NCBI RefSeq assembly: GCF_031181385.1
Contig: NZ_JAPSKV010000002.1
Coordinates: 186,001-250,000 of the forward strand
Direction: 5' to 3'
Length of the DNA stretch: 64,000 bases
Source of the DNA: Fredinandcohnia onubensis
Lineage (GTDB): Bacteria; Bacillota; Bacilli; Bacillales; Bacillaceae_L
Shown here: piece by piece, positions 9,618 to 18,642 of the stretch
How the letters are laid out: every line of letters starts with the position of its first letter
How positions within the stretch are numbered: the stretch's first letter is position 1
Notes under the pieces: model-generated
Told to the model about the DNA's origin: nothing
What the model saw: the letters and a program-made list of their open reading frames with translations, nothing else
Databases searched by the model: none
Position numbers and translations under genes: made by a program

Positions 9618-10406
9618 TTATTCGCCTTTAAAAATTGGCTTTCTTTTTTCTAAAAAGGCTTGAATGCCTTCGCGGTGATCCTTTGTATTTCTCATTGCAT
9701 ACTGTCCGTGTTTTTCTAATTCCAATATTTTTTCAAGCTCTGGTAAGTGCATTTGATTATAGATAGACTTAGTTTGAATCATGGCAAGTACAGGTTTCTT
9801 TTTCCACTTTTTCACCTTATGGATGACAGCTGTTTGCAGTTCTTCCTCTGCAACCTCATCAATTAATCCAATATGTAGAGCTTCTCCTGGTGATAATGGC
9901 TTCCCTTCCCAAATTAAATGTTTTGCTCTTGCTTCGCCAAGTCTTTTTTCAAGAAAGAAATGTGCACCACCGTCAGGAATTAGGCCGATCCCGATAAAGT
10001 TCATAGCTAATCTTGATTGTCGATCGGCGATGATGTAATCCGCACCTAACGCAAAACTTAACCCTAGTCCAGCAGCTGGTCCATTGATTGCACTGAGTAC
10101 TAGTTTCGGTAACAAGTAGAGCGTTTTCATTATTTCTGAAATAAGTTCCATCACAGGTGCAAAAGCACTTTCGTCAGTTGAACTTAACATTGTTTTAATA
10201 TCTCCTCCAGCTGAAAAGCTGCGTCCACTACCAGACAATACAAGGATATCCACTTCATCGTTGGCAGCTACTTCTTTTAAACTATGTAAAATTTGATTAA
10301 GCATTTCAATATCCATCGAATTAAGTGCCTCTGGGCGATTTAGAGTAAGATAGGCTACTCGCCCATCCAAATGAAGAAACACTTTTTCTACTTTTTCGAT
10401 TGCCAT
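9618..10406 (-). CDS. yhaR: Enoyl-CoA hydratase/isomerase family protein YhaR
   Basis: 262 aa crotonase-fold protein. The oxyanion-hole regions SAGGDIKTM (about 66-74) and INGPAAGLGLSFALGADYI (about 109-127) are present, and so is GLIPDGGAHFFL (about 142-153). The usual second catalytic Glu position is occupied by the PDGG type seen in PaaG-like and isomerase members, so hydratase activity is not certain. It probably acts on enoyl-CoA intermediates of fatty-acid or phenylacetate-type degradation. It is transcribed alone, ends at a bidirectional terminator and lies beside the minisatellite array. The position matches B. subtilis yhaR. Confidence 0.85.
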   Translation of the reverse strand: MAIEKVEKVFLHLDGRVAYLTLNRPEALNSMDIEMLNQILHSLKEVAANDEVDILVLSGSGRSFSAGGDIKTMLSSTDESAFAPVMELISEIMKTLYLLPKLVLSAINGPAAGLGLSFALGADYIIADRQSRLAMNFIGIGLIPDGGAHFFLEKRLGEARAKHLIWEGKPLSPGEALHIGLIDEVAEEELQTAVIHKVKKWKKKPVLAMIQTKSIYNQMHLPELEKILELEKHGQYAMRNTKDHREGIQAFLEKRKPIFKGE

Positions 10407-10536
10407 TATAAAGCCCCCTTAGTGGTGTTTCTACTATTATATAATTATATTACTTTAAAAGAAACCGTTTTCAATAAATTAATAAGGTCATCCAGAGTTT
10501 ATTGGATGACCCTTTTGTGTGTTATCTATCTTCTGG

Positions 10537-10856
10537 TTTTATCCGGCTGCGGACCTCTTTACTAGATTTGCGGGTTCGCTATCCCCTAGTTTTATCCAGA
10601 TGCGGACCTCTTTATCGGGTTCGCAGGTTCAGTATCTCCTAATTTTATCCAGCTTCAAACCTCTTTACCATGTTTGCAGGTTCGCCATCTCCTATTTTTA
10701 TCCAATATCGAACCTCTTTACCACGTTTGCGAGTACGCTATCTCCTATTTTTATCCAAATATCGAACCTCTTTACCATCTTTGTGGGTTCGCCATCTCCT
10801 AGTTTTATCCAATCCAAAACCTCTTTACACTATTTGCTGTCAAGGTGCCCTACATG
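10537..10856. repeat. Minisatellite array A: six ~53-bp units
   Basis: The 8-mer TTTTATCC recurs at 10537, 10590, 10643, 10696, 10749 and 10803, so the period is 53, 53, 53, 53 and 54 bases. Each unit also carries a 5'-ACCTCTTTA core and, in several units, a GCGGACC or CGAACC arm that pairs with a downstream GGTTCG(C). These give small hairpins. The array fills the gap between yhaR and the acyl-CoA ligase gene. Long open frames across it are artefacts of the periodicity. No gene is seen here. Confidence 0.85.
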
Positions 10857-10857
10857 T

Positions 10858-12477
10858 TTACTTAATTTGTGATAAATGGTCTTTCAGTTGGTCTCGAAGG
10901 GCTCTTTTAAGAAACTTGCCCACTGATGTTTTCGGGATTTCATCCATGAAGATGATGTCATCTGGCAACCACCATTTCGCAAATTGTGGCTTTAGAAACT
11001 CAAATAGCTCATCCTTTGTGGTTTTTTCCTTTGCAGCATCTTTTAACACTACACATGCAACTGGCCGTTCTTGCCATCTTTCATGCGGTACTGCAATAAC
11101 AGCTGCTTCGAACACTGACTCATGAGCCATGAGTGCATTCTCAATATCAACGGAGGATATCCATTCTCCACCACTCTTGATTAGATCCTTTGTTCGATCC
11201 ACAATCTTCACAATTCCTTCTTCATCTACTGTGACTACATCACCGGTATGCAACCACCCATCTCGGAACGCTTCATTTGTTCTCTCATCTCTATAATACT
11301 CATCAGCAATCCAATTTCCTCTTAACAATAACTCTCCCATTTCTTTACCGTCATTGGCAACCTCTCCATTTGCCCCTACTACCTTCATTTCGACTAGGGG
11401 GACGATAGACCCTTGTTTCGACCGAATTTCTAATTTTTCTTCTTCAGATAGATCATTTTGATAGCTTTTTAGACGAGATAACACAACAAGTGGCGTTGTT
11501 TCTGTCATCCCATAAGCATGGATAAACGGGATTTTGTATTTTGATTCAAACGCTTGAATAAGCCCCTTTGGAGCTGCAGAACCACCACATAATATACGAG
11601 TTAAACTGCTTGTATCGTAGTTGCCTTGCTCTAGTTCATTAAGAAGCCCAAGCCAGATTGTTGGTACACCTGCAGTTATAGTAACTTTCTCAGAATCTAT
11701 TAATTCAGCTAATACCTTTGGGGTAAAATAGGGTCCTGGCATAACGAGAGTCGTTCCAAACCACACCGCCGCAAAAGGTAAGCCCCAGGCATTTACGTGG
11801 AACATTGGAACAACCGGCATTGCAATATCACTTTCAGTCAATCCTGAACTATCAGCTAGACCGAGTGCCATACTATGTAAGACAACTCCGCGGTTTGAAT
11901 AGACAACCCCTTTCGGATTACCTGTTGTTGCAGATGTATAGCACATCCCTACCGGATCATTTTCATCAAGGTCTTTCTTAAATTGGAATGCAGGATTTCC
12001 TTCATTTACAATTTTTTCATAATGATAAAGTGGTTCTAAGTTTGATTCAGGCAATTCATCCTTATCAGTCATAATGACGAACGCCCCAACTGTTTTTAAT
12101 TGATCCTTTACCTTTTCTAATAATGGTAGTAGGTCTTCATCAAAAAGCAGTACCTTATCTTCAGCATGATTGATGATATAGACTATATGCGCGGGTGAAA
12201 GGCGGATATTGATGGTATGAAGAACTGCACCAATACCAGGTATCGCAAAATAAGCTTCTAGATGACGATGATGATTCCATGCTAGTGTTCCAATACGGTC
12301 ACCTTTACTGACCCCGATTTTGTCTAGGGCACTTGATAATCTCCTTGTTCGTTCACCTATCTCTTTATAAGTATGAGTTACAATACCAGTTGAAGTTCTC
12401 GAAACAACGGTTTTGTTTGGAAAATACCTCTCTGCACGCTCGAGCATTGATGAAACTAGCAATGGTACATTCATCAT
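10858..12477 (-). CDS. Medium/long-chain acyl-CoA synthetase
   Basis: 539 aa from the ATG at 12477 (GGGGGA 7 bases upstream). It is an AMP-forming ligase: the P-loop YTSATTGNPKG is near residue 180 with Ala for the usual Gly, HAYGMTETTP follows near 320, and the hinge/adenylate region LHTGDVVTVDEEG comes after that. The C-terminal catalytic lysine lies in PKTSVGKFLKRAL. It activates fatty or branched acids to acyl-CoA in the cytoplasm. It follows the acyl-CoA dehydrogenase by 54 bp, so the two form a beta-oxidation operon. Substrate chain length cannot be read from sequence; YhfT/YngI-like ligases are the nearest types I recall. Confidence 0.88.
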   Translation of the reverse strand: MMNVPLLVSSMLERAERYFPNKTVVSRTSTGIVTHTYKEIGERTRRLSSALDKIGVSKGDRIGTLAWNHHRHLEAYFAIPGIGAVLHTINIRLSPAHIVYIINHAEDKVLLFDEDLLPLLEKVKDQLKTVGAFVIMTDKDELPESNLEPLYHYEKIVNEGNPAFQFKKDLDENDPVGMCYTSATTGNPKGVVYSNRGVVLHSMALGLADSSGLTESDIAMPVVPMFHVNAWGLPFAAVWFGTTLVMPGPYFTPKVLAELIDSEKVTITAGVPTIWLGLLNELEQGNYDTSSLTRILCGGSAAPKGLIQAFESKYKIPFIHAYGMTETTPLVVLSRLKSYQNDLSEEEKLEIRSKQGSIVPLVEMKVVGANGEVANDGKEMGELLLRGNWIADEYYRDERTNEAFRDGWLHTGDVVTVDEEGIVKIVDRTKDLIKSGGEWISSVDIENALMAHESVFEAAVIAVPHERWQERPVACVVLKDAAKEKTTKDELFEFLKPQFAKWWLPDDIIFMDEIPKTSVGKFLKRALRDQLKDHLSQIK

Positions 12478-12531
12478 AATCCATTCCCCCACTTCAAAAT
12501 AATTTGAAATAACCAAGTTACTCTTGTAAAC

Positions 12532-13671
12532 TTATAACCCCATATTTTTCGCGATTATCGTTTTCATGATTTCATTTGTCCCTGCATAAATCGCTGATAC
12601 TGGTGTGTCACGAAACCGTCTCGCAATCTCGTATTCCTCCATATATCCGTATCCACCATGTAGGTGCATACATTCAGCTGCAACTTTTTTTGCCATATCG
12701 GTTAACCACCACTTTGCCATGGAAACCTTTGTCACCACATCCTTTCCTGCGATATGTTTCTCAATCAAATCATCTAAAAAGGTTCTGCCTATTTCAACTT
12801 CAGTTGCCATCTCTGCAAGTCTAAATTGAATATGTTGGAATTTACTAATCGACCGCCCAAAAGCTTCGCGCTCTTTAACATATTTCATTGTTAGCTTTAG
12901 CATTGTCTCAGCTGCAATTTGAGCGGATATTGCAACAATTAGTCGTTCTTGCTGGAGCTGCTGCATTAAGTAATAAAAGCCCTTCCCCTCGATTCCAATA
13001 AGATTTTCCGCAGGAACAAGTGCATCTTCAAAAATCAGTTCTGCCGTATCTTGGGCATGGAGACCAACCTTATCTAATTTCCTTCCCCGAGTAAATCCAG
13101 GGGTATCTTTTTCAATTGCTAACAAACTAATTCCTTTATGTTTTTCTTTCGGATCTGTTTTACAAACAACAACAACTAAATCCGCATGAATGCCATTTGT
13201 TATAAATGTTTTCTGACCGTTTACAATGTAATGGTCACCTTTCCTTACAGCAGTCGTTTTAATCCCTGCCAAATCCGAACCAGCACCTGGCTCTGTCATC
13301 GCTATTGCTGTAATCATTTCACCTGATATACATGTTGGCAGCCATTTTTGTTTTTGTTCCTCTGTGCCATATTCGTTTAAATAAGGGACCACGATATCAC
13401 TATGAAGACCTATTCCTATCATGCTTGCGCCAACTCGTTCAAGTTCCTCGTTAATGACGACAGTATAGCCAAAATCAGCATTAAGGCCTCCATATTTTTC
13501 ATCAACCCATGGACATAAAAATCCATTATCCCCCATTTTTGTCCAAAAAGAACGAGGGATTATCCCGTTTTTTTCCCAATCGTTATAAAAAGGATAAGCT
13601 TCTTTTTCAAGAAACTTTTTAAAGGCATCACGAAAAATATGATGCTCGTCTTGTAAATAACGTGCGGTCAT
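12532..13671 (-). CDS. Acyl-CoA dehydrogenase
   Basis: 379 aa, the standard length. MTEPGAGSDLAGIKTTA (flavin/substrate region, about 125-141), an arginine-rich helix and the C-terminal MHLHGGYGYMEEYEIARRFRD region are all typical of the family. The terminal YAGTNEIMK carries the Glu that acts as base in many acyl-CoA dehydrogenases. It performs FAD-dependent alpha,beta-dehydrogenation of acyl-CoA, passing electrons to ETF. It leads the operon with the acyl-CoA ligase. A cre-like CcpA site about 105 bases upstream suggests glucose repression. Confidence 0.9.
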   Translation of the reverse strand: MTARYLQDEHHIFRDAFKKFLEKEAYPFYNDWEKNGIIPRSFWTKMGDNGFLCPWVDEKYGGLNADFGYTVVINEELERVGASMIGIGLHSDIVVPYLNEYGTEEQKQKWLPTCISGEMITAIAMTEPGAGSDLAGIKTTAVRKGDHYIVNGQKTFITNGIHADLVVVVCKTDPKEKHKGISLLAIEKDTPGFTRGRKLDKVGLHAQDTAELIFEDALVPAENLIGIEGKGFYYLMQQLQQERLIVAISAQIAAETMLKLTMKYVKEREAFGRSISKFQHIQFRLAEMATEVEIGRTFLDDLIEKHIAGKDVVTKVSMAKWWLTDMAKKVAAECMHLHGGYGYMEEYEIARRFRDTPVSAIYAGTNEIMKTIIAKNMGL

Positions 13672-13775
13672 TATTATCCCTCCTAGTAATAAGGGTTTGT
13701 TTTTATCAATGTATGTTTCATGATGGGTAAATATAATGTGGTATTTGTGTGGAAGTCTTGTCTACTAGAAACAAA

Positions 13776-13792
13776 ATAGAAAGCGTTTACAT
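13776..13792 (-). promoter_or_regulatory. cre-like CcpA site upstream of the fatty-acid operon
   Basis: AGAAAGCGTTTACA matches the catabolite-responsive element (TGNAANCGNWNNCA) except for A in place of the first T. Placement upstream of a fatty-acid degradation operon fits CcpA repression, as for mmgABC in B. subtilis. Inferred from the motif only. Confidence 0.5.
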
Positions 13793-13878
13793 TTTAATGA
13801 AAAGGAGTCTATTTAACTTTATGAGTTCCAGTACTTGAATAATTCCTCATCATAAAGAAAAATCCTCCTTTTTGAACG

Positions 13879-13909
13879 AAAAAAAAAGAGGTATAGTTTC
13901 CTATACCCC
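13879..13909 (-). terminator. Intrinsic terminator overlapping the hemZ stop
   Basis: GGGGTATAG, GAAA tetraloop, CTATACCTC, then a run of eight T on the minus strand. The 5' arm includes the hemZ TAG stop codon. Confidence 0.9.
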
Positions 13910-15415
13910 TTTTGCTACACCAAACAAATCGTTTAAAATATCGATTTTTTTGTTCGTGTATTCAATAAAATGATCATTGTAGGATTTCGGATCCTTCGGG
14001 TTTGCAAACTGAGTAATCTTCCCTGTCACAGGATCAATAAATTTGCTAGCTGCTCCACAGCCTAAGCCAATGATTGTTTGCATTTCTTCCATAATCATAA
14101 TATTGTAGATACTCTCTTGCCCTGGTAGTGAATAGCCAACATTCTCTAAGTTTCCAAGTATGTTCTTCATTCGATATAAATAATATGGGACATACCCGTG
14201 TTCCTTTGTCCAAGTTGAAGCATTATTCATCATCTCTGTAATTTCTTCACGGCCGGCAACCTTATATTTTTTCTTGTTTCGGGTCATTTCAGATGCACGC
14301 TTAAAGGATAAAGTATGAACGGTTAATGACTCAGGCATAAGCTTTTCTGTTTCTGAAAGGGTATAATTGAACTCTTCTACCCCTTCACCCGGAAGGCCAA
14401 TGATTAAGTCCATGTTGATATTGTTCATCCCCATATTTCGTGCAAGATGAAACTTTTCAACTGTTTCTTCAACTGTATGATGACGGCCAATCGCTTTTAG
14501 TGTTTCCTGTATATAGGACTGCGGATTAATACTGATACGGTCAATATTCCACTTTTTTAGGACGTCAAGTTTTTCAGGTGTAATCGTGTCCGGTCTTCCT
14601 GCTTCAACTGTGATTTCACGAATGTTTTTCACATTTGGGAAGGACTGGTACATTTCTTCATACAGCATGTCCATTTCTTCTGCCGTGATACTTGTTGGAG
14701 TTCCTCCACCATAATATACAGTTGTAATATTAATATGATTTTCCTTTAACCAACGCCCCATCTCACGCATCTCATAATGAAGTCCACCAAGGAAGGAATT
14801 GACTGATCCTTGTCTTCCATTGATGGCATAGGCAGGGAATGTACAATAGGCACATTTTGTTGGGCAGAACGGAATCCCAATATAAATACTTACTTCATTT
14901 TGTAGTTGATATAAATCAGGAACCATTGTGAGTTGACGGTCGACAATTTGGCGCATTAATTCGAGTTTTTCGTCTGTAATTAAGTAATCTTCTTTCAACT
15001 CTTTGTGTGCTACCTCATGAGATTTTCCCTCTCGAATCTTATTGTGTAACAGCTTTGTTGGGCGTATGCCAGTAAGCATTCCCCATGGCTGAGTAATACC
15101 CGTAAAATCTTGCATGACCATTACATACACATGTGAGACTGCATTTTTTATCTTTTTAAATAGTTCTTTGTCATTCTCAAATGGAGGAAATTCCTTACGA
15201 TAGCTTCCCTTAAATTCGTTGCCGGATTTGATGTCAGTCAGTTTGGCATATGTTGTTATGAAAGGACTATTATATTCATATTGGAAGTCTACTAATAGTT
15301 CAGGATTTTCTAACTCTGTATTTGAGAGTTCACTTTCTTCATAAAAAAGATTCGTGATGAGCTGTAAAGGTCGCATAAACCGGTCATCCTCGAGCCCCTT
15401 GAATAAAATTCGCAT
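13901..15415 (-). CDS. hemZ: Radical SAM coproporphyrinogen III oxidase-like protein HemZ
   Basis: 504 aa from the ATG at 15415, preceded by AAAGGTGA; an in-frame GTG at 15427 is less well placed. The radical-SAM cluster motif is CPTKCAYC (C-x3-C-x2-C) near residue 185. YYGGGTPTS and the HemN-type C-terminal region follow. HemZ is the HemN-related protein of Bacillus with an extra N-terminal domain, implicated in anaerobic haem synthesis, although its exact reaction is debated. It has its own terminator and is separated from yhaX by about 190 bp. Confidence 0.9.
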   Translation of the reverse strand: MRILFKGLEDDRFMRPLQLITNLFYEESELSNTELENPELLVDFQYEYNSPFITTYAKLTDIKSGNEFKGSYRKEFPPFENDKELFKKIKNAVSHVYVMVMQDFTGITQPWGMLTGIRPTKLLHNKIREGKSHEVAHKELKEDYLITDEKLELMRQIVDRQLTMVPDLYQLQNEVSIYIGIPFCPTKCAYCTFPAYAINGRQGSVNSFLGGLHYEMREMGRWLKENHINITTVYYGGGTPTSITAEEMDMLYEEMYQSFPNVKNIREITVEAGRPDTITPEKLDVLKKWNIDRISINPQSYIQETLKAIGRHHTVEETVEKFHLARNMGMNNINMDLIIGLPGEGVEEFNYTLSETEKLMPESLTVHTLSFKRASEMTRNKKKYKVAGREEITEMMNNASTWTKEHGYVPYYLYRMKNILGNLENVGYSLPGQESIYNIMIMEEMQTIIGLGCGAASKFIDPVTGKITQFANPKDPKSYNDHFIEYTNKKIDILNDLFGVAKGV

Positions 15416-15565
15416 AATTTGTATCACCTTTTCAAAAAAATACTTATTTAAGTGTACAGAATGTACCTTTTTTAATCAATATGAGAATTTTGGGTAGTTT
15501 TTGTTTATGGCTGTGGGTGTCGGATCGGCGATAAATCATTTCTATCAAGGTTAACCGTTTTCCCA

Positions 15566-15597
15566 ATAAAAATACCCCCACAAACCGTGGAGGCAAG
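15566..15597 (-). terminator. Intrinsic terminator downstream of yhaX
   Basis: CCTCCAC / GTGGGGG stem followed on the minus strand by TATTTTTATT, eight bases past the yhaX stop. Confidence 0.75.
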
Positions 15598-15604
15598 CCA
15601 AACC

Positions 15605-16468
15605 TTATTTTTCAATCTTTATTTGTTTTAAGAAGTCAATTCTTTGCTGCTTACGGAAATGCTCTTTAATCATGTAGGAGACGCCATTCATATTATTTGA
15701 CCGAGTTACCCAGTCTGCAGCAAATTTCACTTTCTTCGGTGCATTCCACATTGCAACTCCTAAGCCAGCAGATTCAATTATTTCAATATCATCTAGTGAA
15801 TCGCCAATAACAACTGTTTCTTGCAATGGAATATCTAAGTGATCAGCTAAAGTTTTTAATCCATTAAGCTTAGAAACACCAAAAGGAGTAATTTCTAGCT
15901 TATGCGGTTCTGTTAGATCAACTTGAATGTCATTGAAATGCTCATTCACAGTGTCTCTAATTGTCTTCAGTTCATTTTCACTTTGTGCATAGACCTCAAT
16001 CTTAGGTGGTGCTACAGGATTGTCTGTTAAATAATCCCCAAGCGAATCGACAAACTGCATTGGATAAAAAAGTGGATCACCAGAACCAAACATTGCTTTT
16101 GCGATTAAATTACCAGGGAATCTAACGCGATTGCCAATTGAAAACTTTTCATGTTGGAGGCGAATGCTACACTTAAAGTTTTCTAATACCTGGACAATAT
16201 TAAATGTTTTCTCCTCTGAAATTCGTTTTACATAAATAGGTTCATCCAGGTTATCACTGATGAATCCTCCATTATGCGTAATTAGCAATGAGTTCAGCTT
16301 TAGTGCTTTTGCGATTTTTTTCGTCGATGGGAAGTGACGTCTTGTTATGAGAGTCACATAAACTTCCTTTGCACGGACGAAATCGATGGCTTCCTTGGTA
16401 CCACTTTGAAGCCGACCATTTGGACGTAGTAATGTGCCATCAACATTTATTGCTAGTAACCTATACAT
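15605..16468 (-). CDS. yhaX: HAD-superfamily phosphatase YhaX (Cof type)
   Basis: 287 aa from the ATG at 16468, chosen for GAAGGAGGA upstream; the frame stays open to 16573 without a ribosome site. HAD motif I is unusual: INVDGTLL has Asn in place of the nucleophile Asp in DxDGT. Motif II is in LITRR, and motif IV GDSLDDIEII near 235 is intact. It belongs to Cof-type IIB phosphatases acting on sugar phosphates or nucleotides. Loss of the nucleophile Asp suggests reduced or altered catalysis. B. subtilis yhaX is expressed in the sporulating mother cell, but no such promoter was resolved here. Confidence 0.87.
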   Translation of the reverse strand: MYRLLAINVDGTLLRPNGRLQSGTKEAIDFVRAKEVYVTLITRRHFPSTKKIAKALKLNSLLITHNGGFISDNLDEPIYVKRISEEKTFNIVQVLENFKCSIRLQHEKFSIGNRVRFPGNLIAKAMFGSGDPLFYPMQFVDSLGDYLTDNPVAPPKIEVYAQSENELKTIRDTVNEHFNDIQVDLTEPHKLEITPFGVSKLNGLKTLADHLDIPLQETVVIGDSLDDIEIIESAGLGVAMWNAPKKVKFAADWVTRSNNMNGVSYMIKEHFRKQQRIDFLKQIKIEK

Positions 16469-16602
16469 ATGGCAGGTCCTCCTTCTCAGTTGGGCGTCCC
16501 CTATACATATGGTTATGAATAAATGAAACTGATTAGAACAAAAGACTAATATAGAAAAATGGGCGACATACATGTGGTACTTAAAGTTTCACATATATGA
16601 GC

Positions 16603-16640
16603 AAAAAAAAGAACCCTCACCAATTTCGGGTGGGTTCCTA
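16603..16640 (-). terminator. Intrinsic terminator downstream of yheA
   Basis: GAACCCACC ... GGTGAGGGTTC stem followed by eight T on the minus strand, eight bases past the yheA stop. Confidence 0.85.
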
Positions 16641-16647
16641 GAAATTC

Positions 16648-17004
16648 TTATTGTTGGTCCATACTTCCGTATAGTTCTTCAAGTGGCTTAAGCATAATTT
16701 GATTTAATTCGCCGATGACAACGCTCATTCGCTGCTCAGCTTCCATAAGTTTTGCAATTGTATCATGTTGTTGAACAAGTGCAACTTGTCTTTGGGCTTG
16801 TTCTACTTCTTCTTGTGAAATATCTTCACCCATCATTTGTTTTTGTTGAAGGGATAACTGAATGTTCCGGAAGCTTTCAAATAATTTCTTTGCACCTTCG
16901 TCATTATTCACTTGATCATATAATTGCTTTAGTTGTTTAAACTCATCACTCTCACGAATCGCCTTCTCAACACCATAAGCAACATCATATAAATTTACAC
17001 CCAT
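16648..17004 (-). CDS. yheA: YlbF/YmcA-family protein YheA
   Basis: 118 aa, all-helical, Gln/Glu-rich, with the NIQLSLQQKQMMGEDIS and QQHDTIAKLMEAEQRM segments typical of the YlbF/YmcA family. Paralogues YlbF and YmcA form, with YaaT, the Y-complex that directs RNase Y. YheA itself has no established role. It has a good AGGAGG ribosome site and its own terminator, so it is monocistronic. Position next to yheB matches B. subtilis. Confidence 0.88.
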   Translation of the reverse strand: MGVNLYDVAYGVEKAIRESDEFKQLKQLYDQVNNDEGAKKLFESFRNIQLSLQQKQMMGEDISQEEVEQAQRQVALVQQHDTIAKLMEAEQRMSVVIGELNQIMLKPLEELYGSMDQQ

Positions 17005-17145
17005 TTTACCTACCTCCTTTGTCCAGATTTATTACGAGCAAAATGGTTCTTTTCCACTATAACAAACATTTCCATATAATTCACCCTCATCTAGAAATTA
17101 GATAGGTTATTTTAAGATATACAATATAGGGCGTTTTGTTTATGT

Positions 17146-18282
17146 TTATTGTAGAAACTGTGCAATAATTCCTTGAAAAATTCCGATGATTCCACCTAGA
17201 AGCGCTCCTAAATAGGTAATCATTTTGAATTCCCGTTTAGAAATACCTAACACCATTTCCTCTAGGCGCTCTACAGAAAATGTTCCAACTTGATCCTTTA
17301 CAATTTCCTCGATCTTGAGGCTTTTCATCAATTTCTCAATACGATTTACCACAAATTCGCCTGCCATCTCAATTCCTTTAGGAACTATCTGCTCAAGGAT
17401 TCTGTCTTTGTAAGGTAGTAATGCCTCATTTACAGGAGTTTCAAGATACTTCTTAACCGGGAAAATGTTTATAGTTTGTTCCTTTAAGAATGAAAGAACT
17501 TTTTCTGACCCTACCTGCTCGACAACTATATTAACCTCCCAGGCTTTCACCTTATTCCATTCTTTTTCAATTAAAGATTGTAGAAGCTCCTTTGTTCCTG
17601 GATTTGATAGAAATTTTAAAATTTCAGGTTGAATCTTATCTATTAAGCTTGTGTTTCCTAAAAACATTTGTACCATATTTCCAAGCATTCCACGGGTCGC
17701 CAGGAACTCGTCAATCATTCTTTTTAGACGATGTTTCCCTTCCTCACTTTCGAAATAATCTATACCTTTTTCGGTTATATATTCCGCAACCGCTGGAAAT
17801 CTCTTTTCGATAGTTGAAAGTAGCTCTTCTGGAATGACATCGCCTATTTCCTTTTGACCCATTTCATTTATAAGACTTTTAAATTTTGTTTCAATAAAGC
17901 TCTTTAGTTGCTCCTCTGCGCGTTCATCAAGATTATGTATCCCAACTTGTCCAGCTATCTCGACAAAATTTTTCTCAGTATCCAGCAGTTTAGATACCTC
18001 TTCCTTCGCCCAGCCTTCGATGTTTGCTACAAAGCTTTCATCCTGTAATTTTTTCTTTAGGCTTTCTGGTGTTAAAAGATGCTCTACAACGGTTCTTCCC
18101 ATCTGCCTTGCTAGCTCTTCCCTCCGTTTCGGGATTAATCCAGGAGTAAATGGAAGGCGTTTTCCACCAATATAGATGGCTTTATATGGCCGAAATAACA
18201 TCTTGATTGCCAATGAATTCGTAACTCCTCCAATAATGGCTCCAATCACCATCATTAATACAATCATTAAAAAAACGTTCAT
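17146..18282 (-). CDS. yheB: DUF445 membrane protein YheB
   Basis: 378 aa from the ATG at 18282 (AAGGGTGA upstream). Membrane segments lie at both ends (about 3-22 and the last 20 residues, [20 protein letters not shown]), with long amphipathic helices between. The N-terminal [16 protein letters not shown] and [15 protein letters not shown] motifs are diagnostic of the DUF445 family. Function is unknown; the family is found near envelope and sporulation genes. It is divergent from the YheC/D cluster, with a repeat-filled gap between. Confidence 0.88.
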   Translation of the reverse strand: MNVFLMIVLMMVIGAIIGGVTNSLAIKMLFRPYKAIYIGGKRLPFTPGLIPKRREELARQMGRTVVEHLLTPESLKKKLQDESFVANIEGWAKEEVSKLLDTEKNFVEIAGQVGIHNLDERAEEQLKSFIETKFKSLINEMGQKEIGDVIPEELLSTIEKRFPAVAEYITEKGIDYFESEEGKHRLKRMIDEFLATRGMLGNMVQMFLGNTSLIDKIQPEILKFLSNPGTKELLQSLIEKEWNKVKAWEVNIVVEQVGSEKVLSFLKEQTINIFPVKKYLETPVNEALLPYKDRILEQIVPKGIEMAGEFVVNRIEKLMKSLKIEEIVKDQVGTFSVERLEEMVLGISKREFKMITYLGALLGGIIGIFQGIIAQFLQ

Positions 18283-18305
18283 ACAGTTCACCCTTTGTTA
18301 ACTTA

Positions 18306-18500
18306 ATATCAAATACGCCTTGGCGTATTTGTGCCCGATTTTTTTTCGAGCTCGCTCGAAAAATTTCCTTTTAAAAATCGTGGCATCCGCCGGAGGCTAA
18401 CTTTATTCAGCCAAGGGATAAGTTACCACTATATTGTGTACTCTAATCTACTTCATCCCACTAATAGAAATAGAGGACTTCCACTGAATAAAGTTAATTT
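18306..18500. repeat. Structured intergenic repeat between yheB and the yheCD cluster
   Basis: This gap has no gene but several inverted repeats. AAATACGCCTTGGCGTATTT (18311-18330) is palindromic. TTTTTCGAG-CTCG-CTCGAAAAA (18342-18363) is a strong hairpin enclosed by CGATTTTT / AAAAATCG. TAACTTTATTCAG (18398-18410) pairs perfectly with CTGAATAAAGTTA (18484-18496), 73 bases away. The composite resembles intergenic repeats that I recall from other Bacillaceae, but no second copy is in the window. Confidence 0.6.
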
Positions 18501-18505
18501 TTTTT

Positions 18506-18534
18506 CACAGTTTTTATTGTCTTTTCATACGATA
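18506..18534 (+). promoter_or_regulatory. SigK-type (late mother-cell) promoter candidate
   Basis: CACA (18506-18509), a 16-base spacer, then CATACGATA (18526-18534) fits the SigK consensus (mACm, N16, CATAnnnTA). Transcription would start near 18542, about 100 bases before the first ATP-grasp gene. This agrees with a spore-envelope role for YheC/YheD. Confidence 0.5.
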
Positions 18535-18642
18535 CGATATCAGGCATTTGCCTATATATTTAAGCAAAACCGTTTTTCTGGATTGAATCATCACCTTATC
18601 AATTATAGTGTTTGAACGTCAAGTTACGCAAATGGGGTTATC

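Noticed and set aside
10537-10856. CRISPR array
   Set aside because: No constant repeat alternating with unique spacers; the whole ~53-bp unit repeats and diverges. No cas genes nearby.
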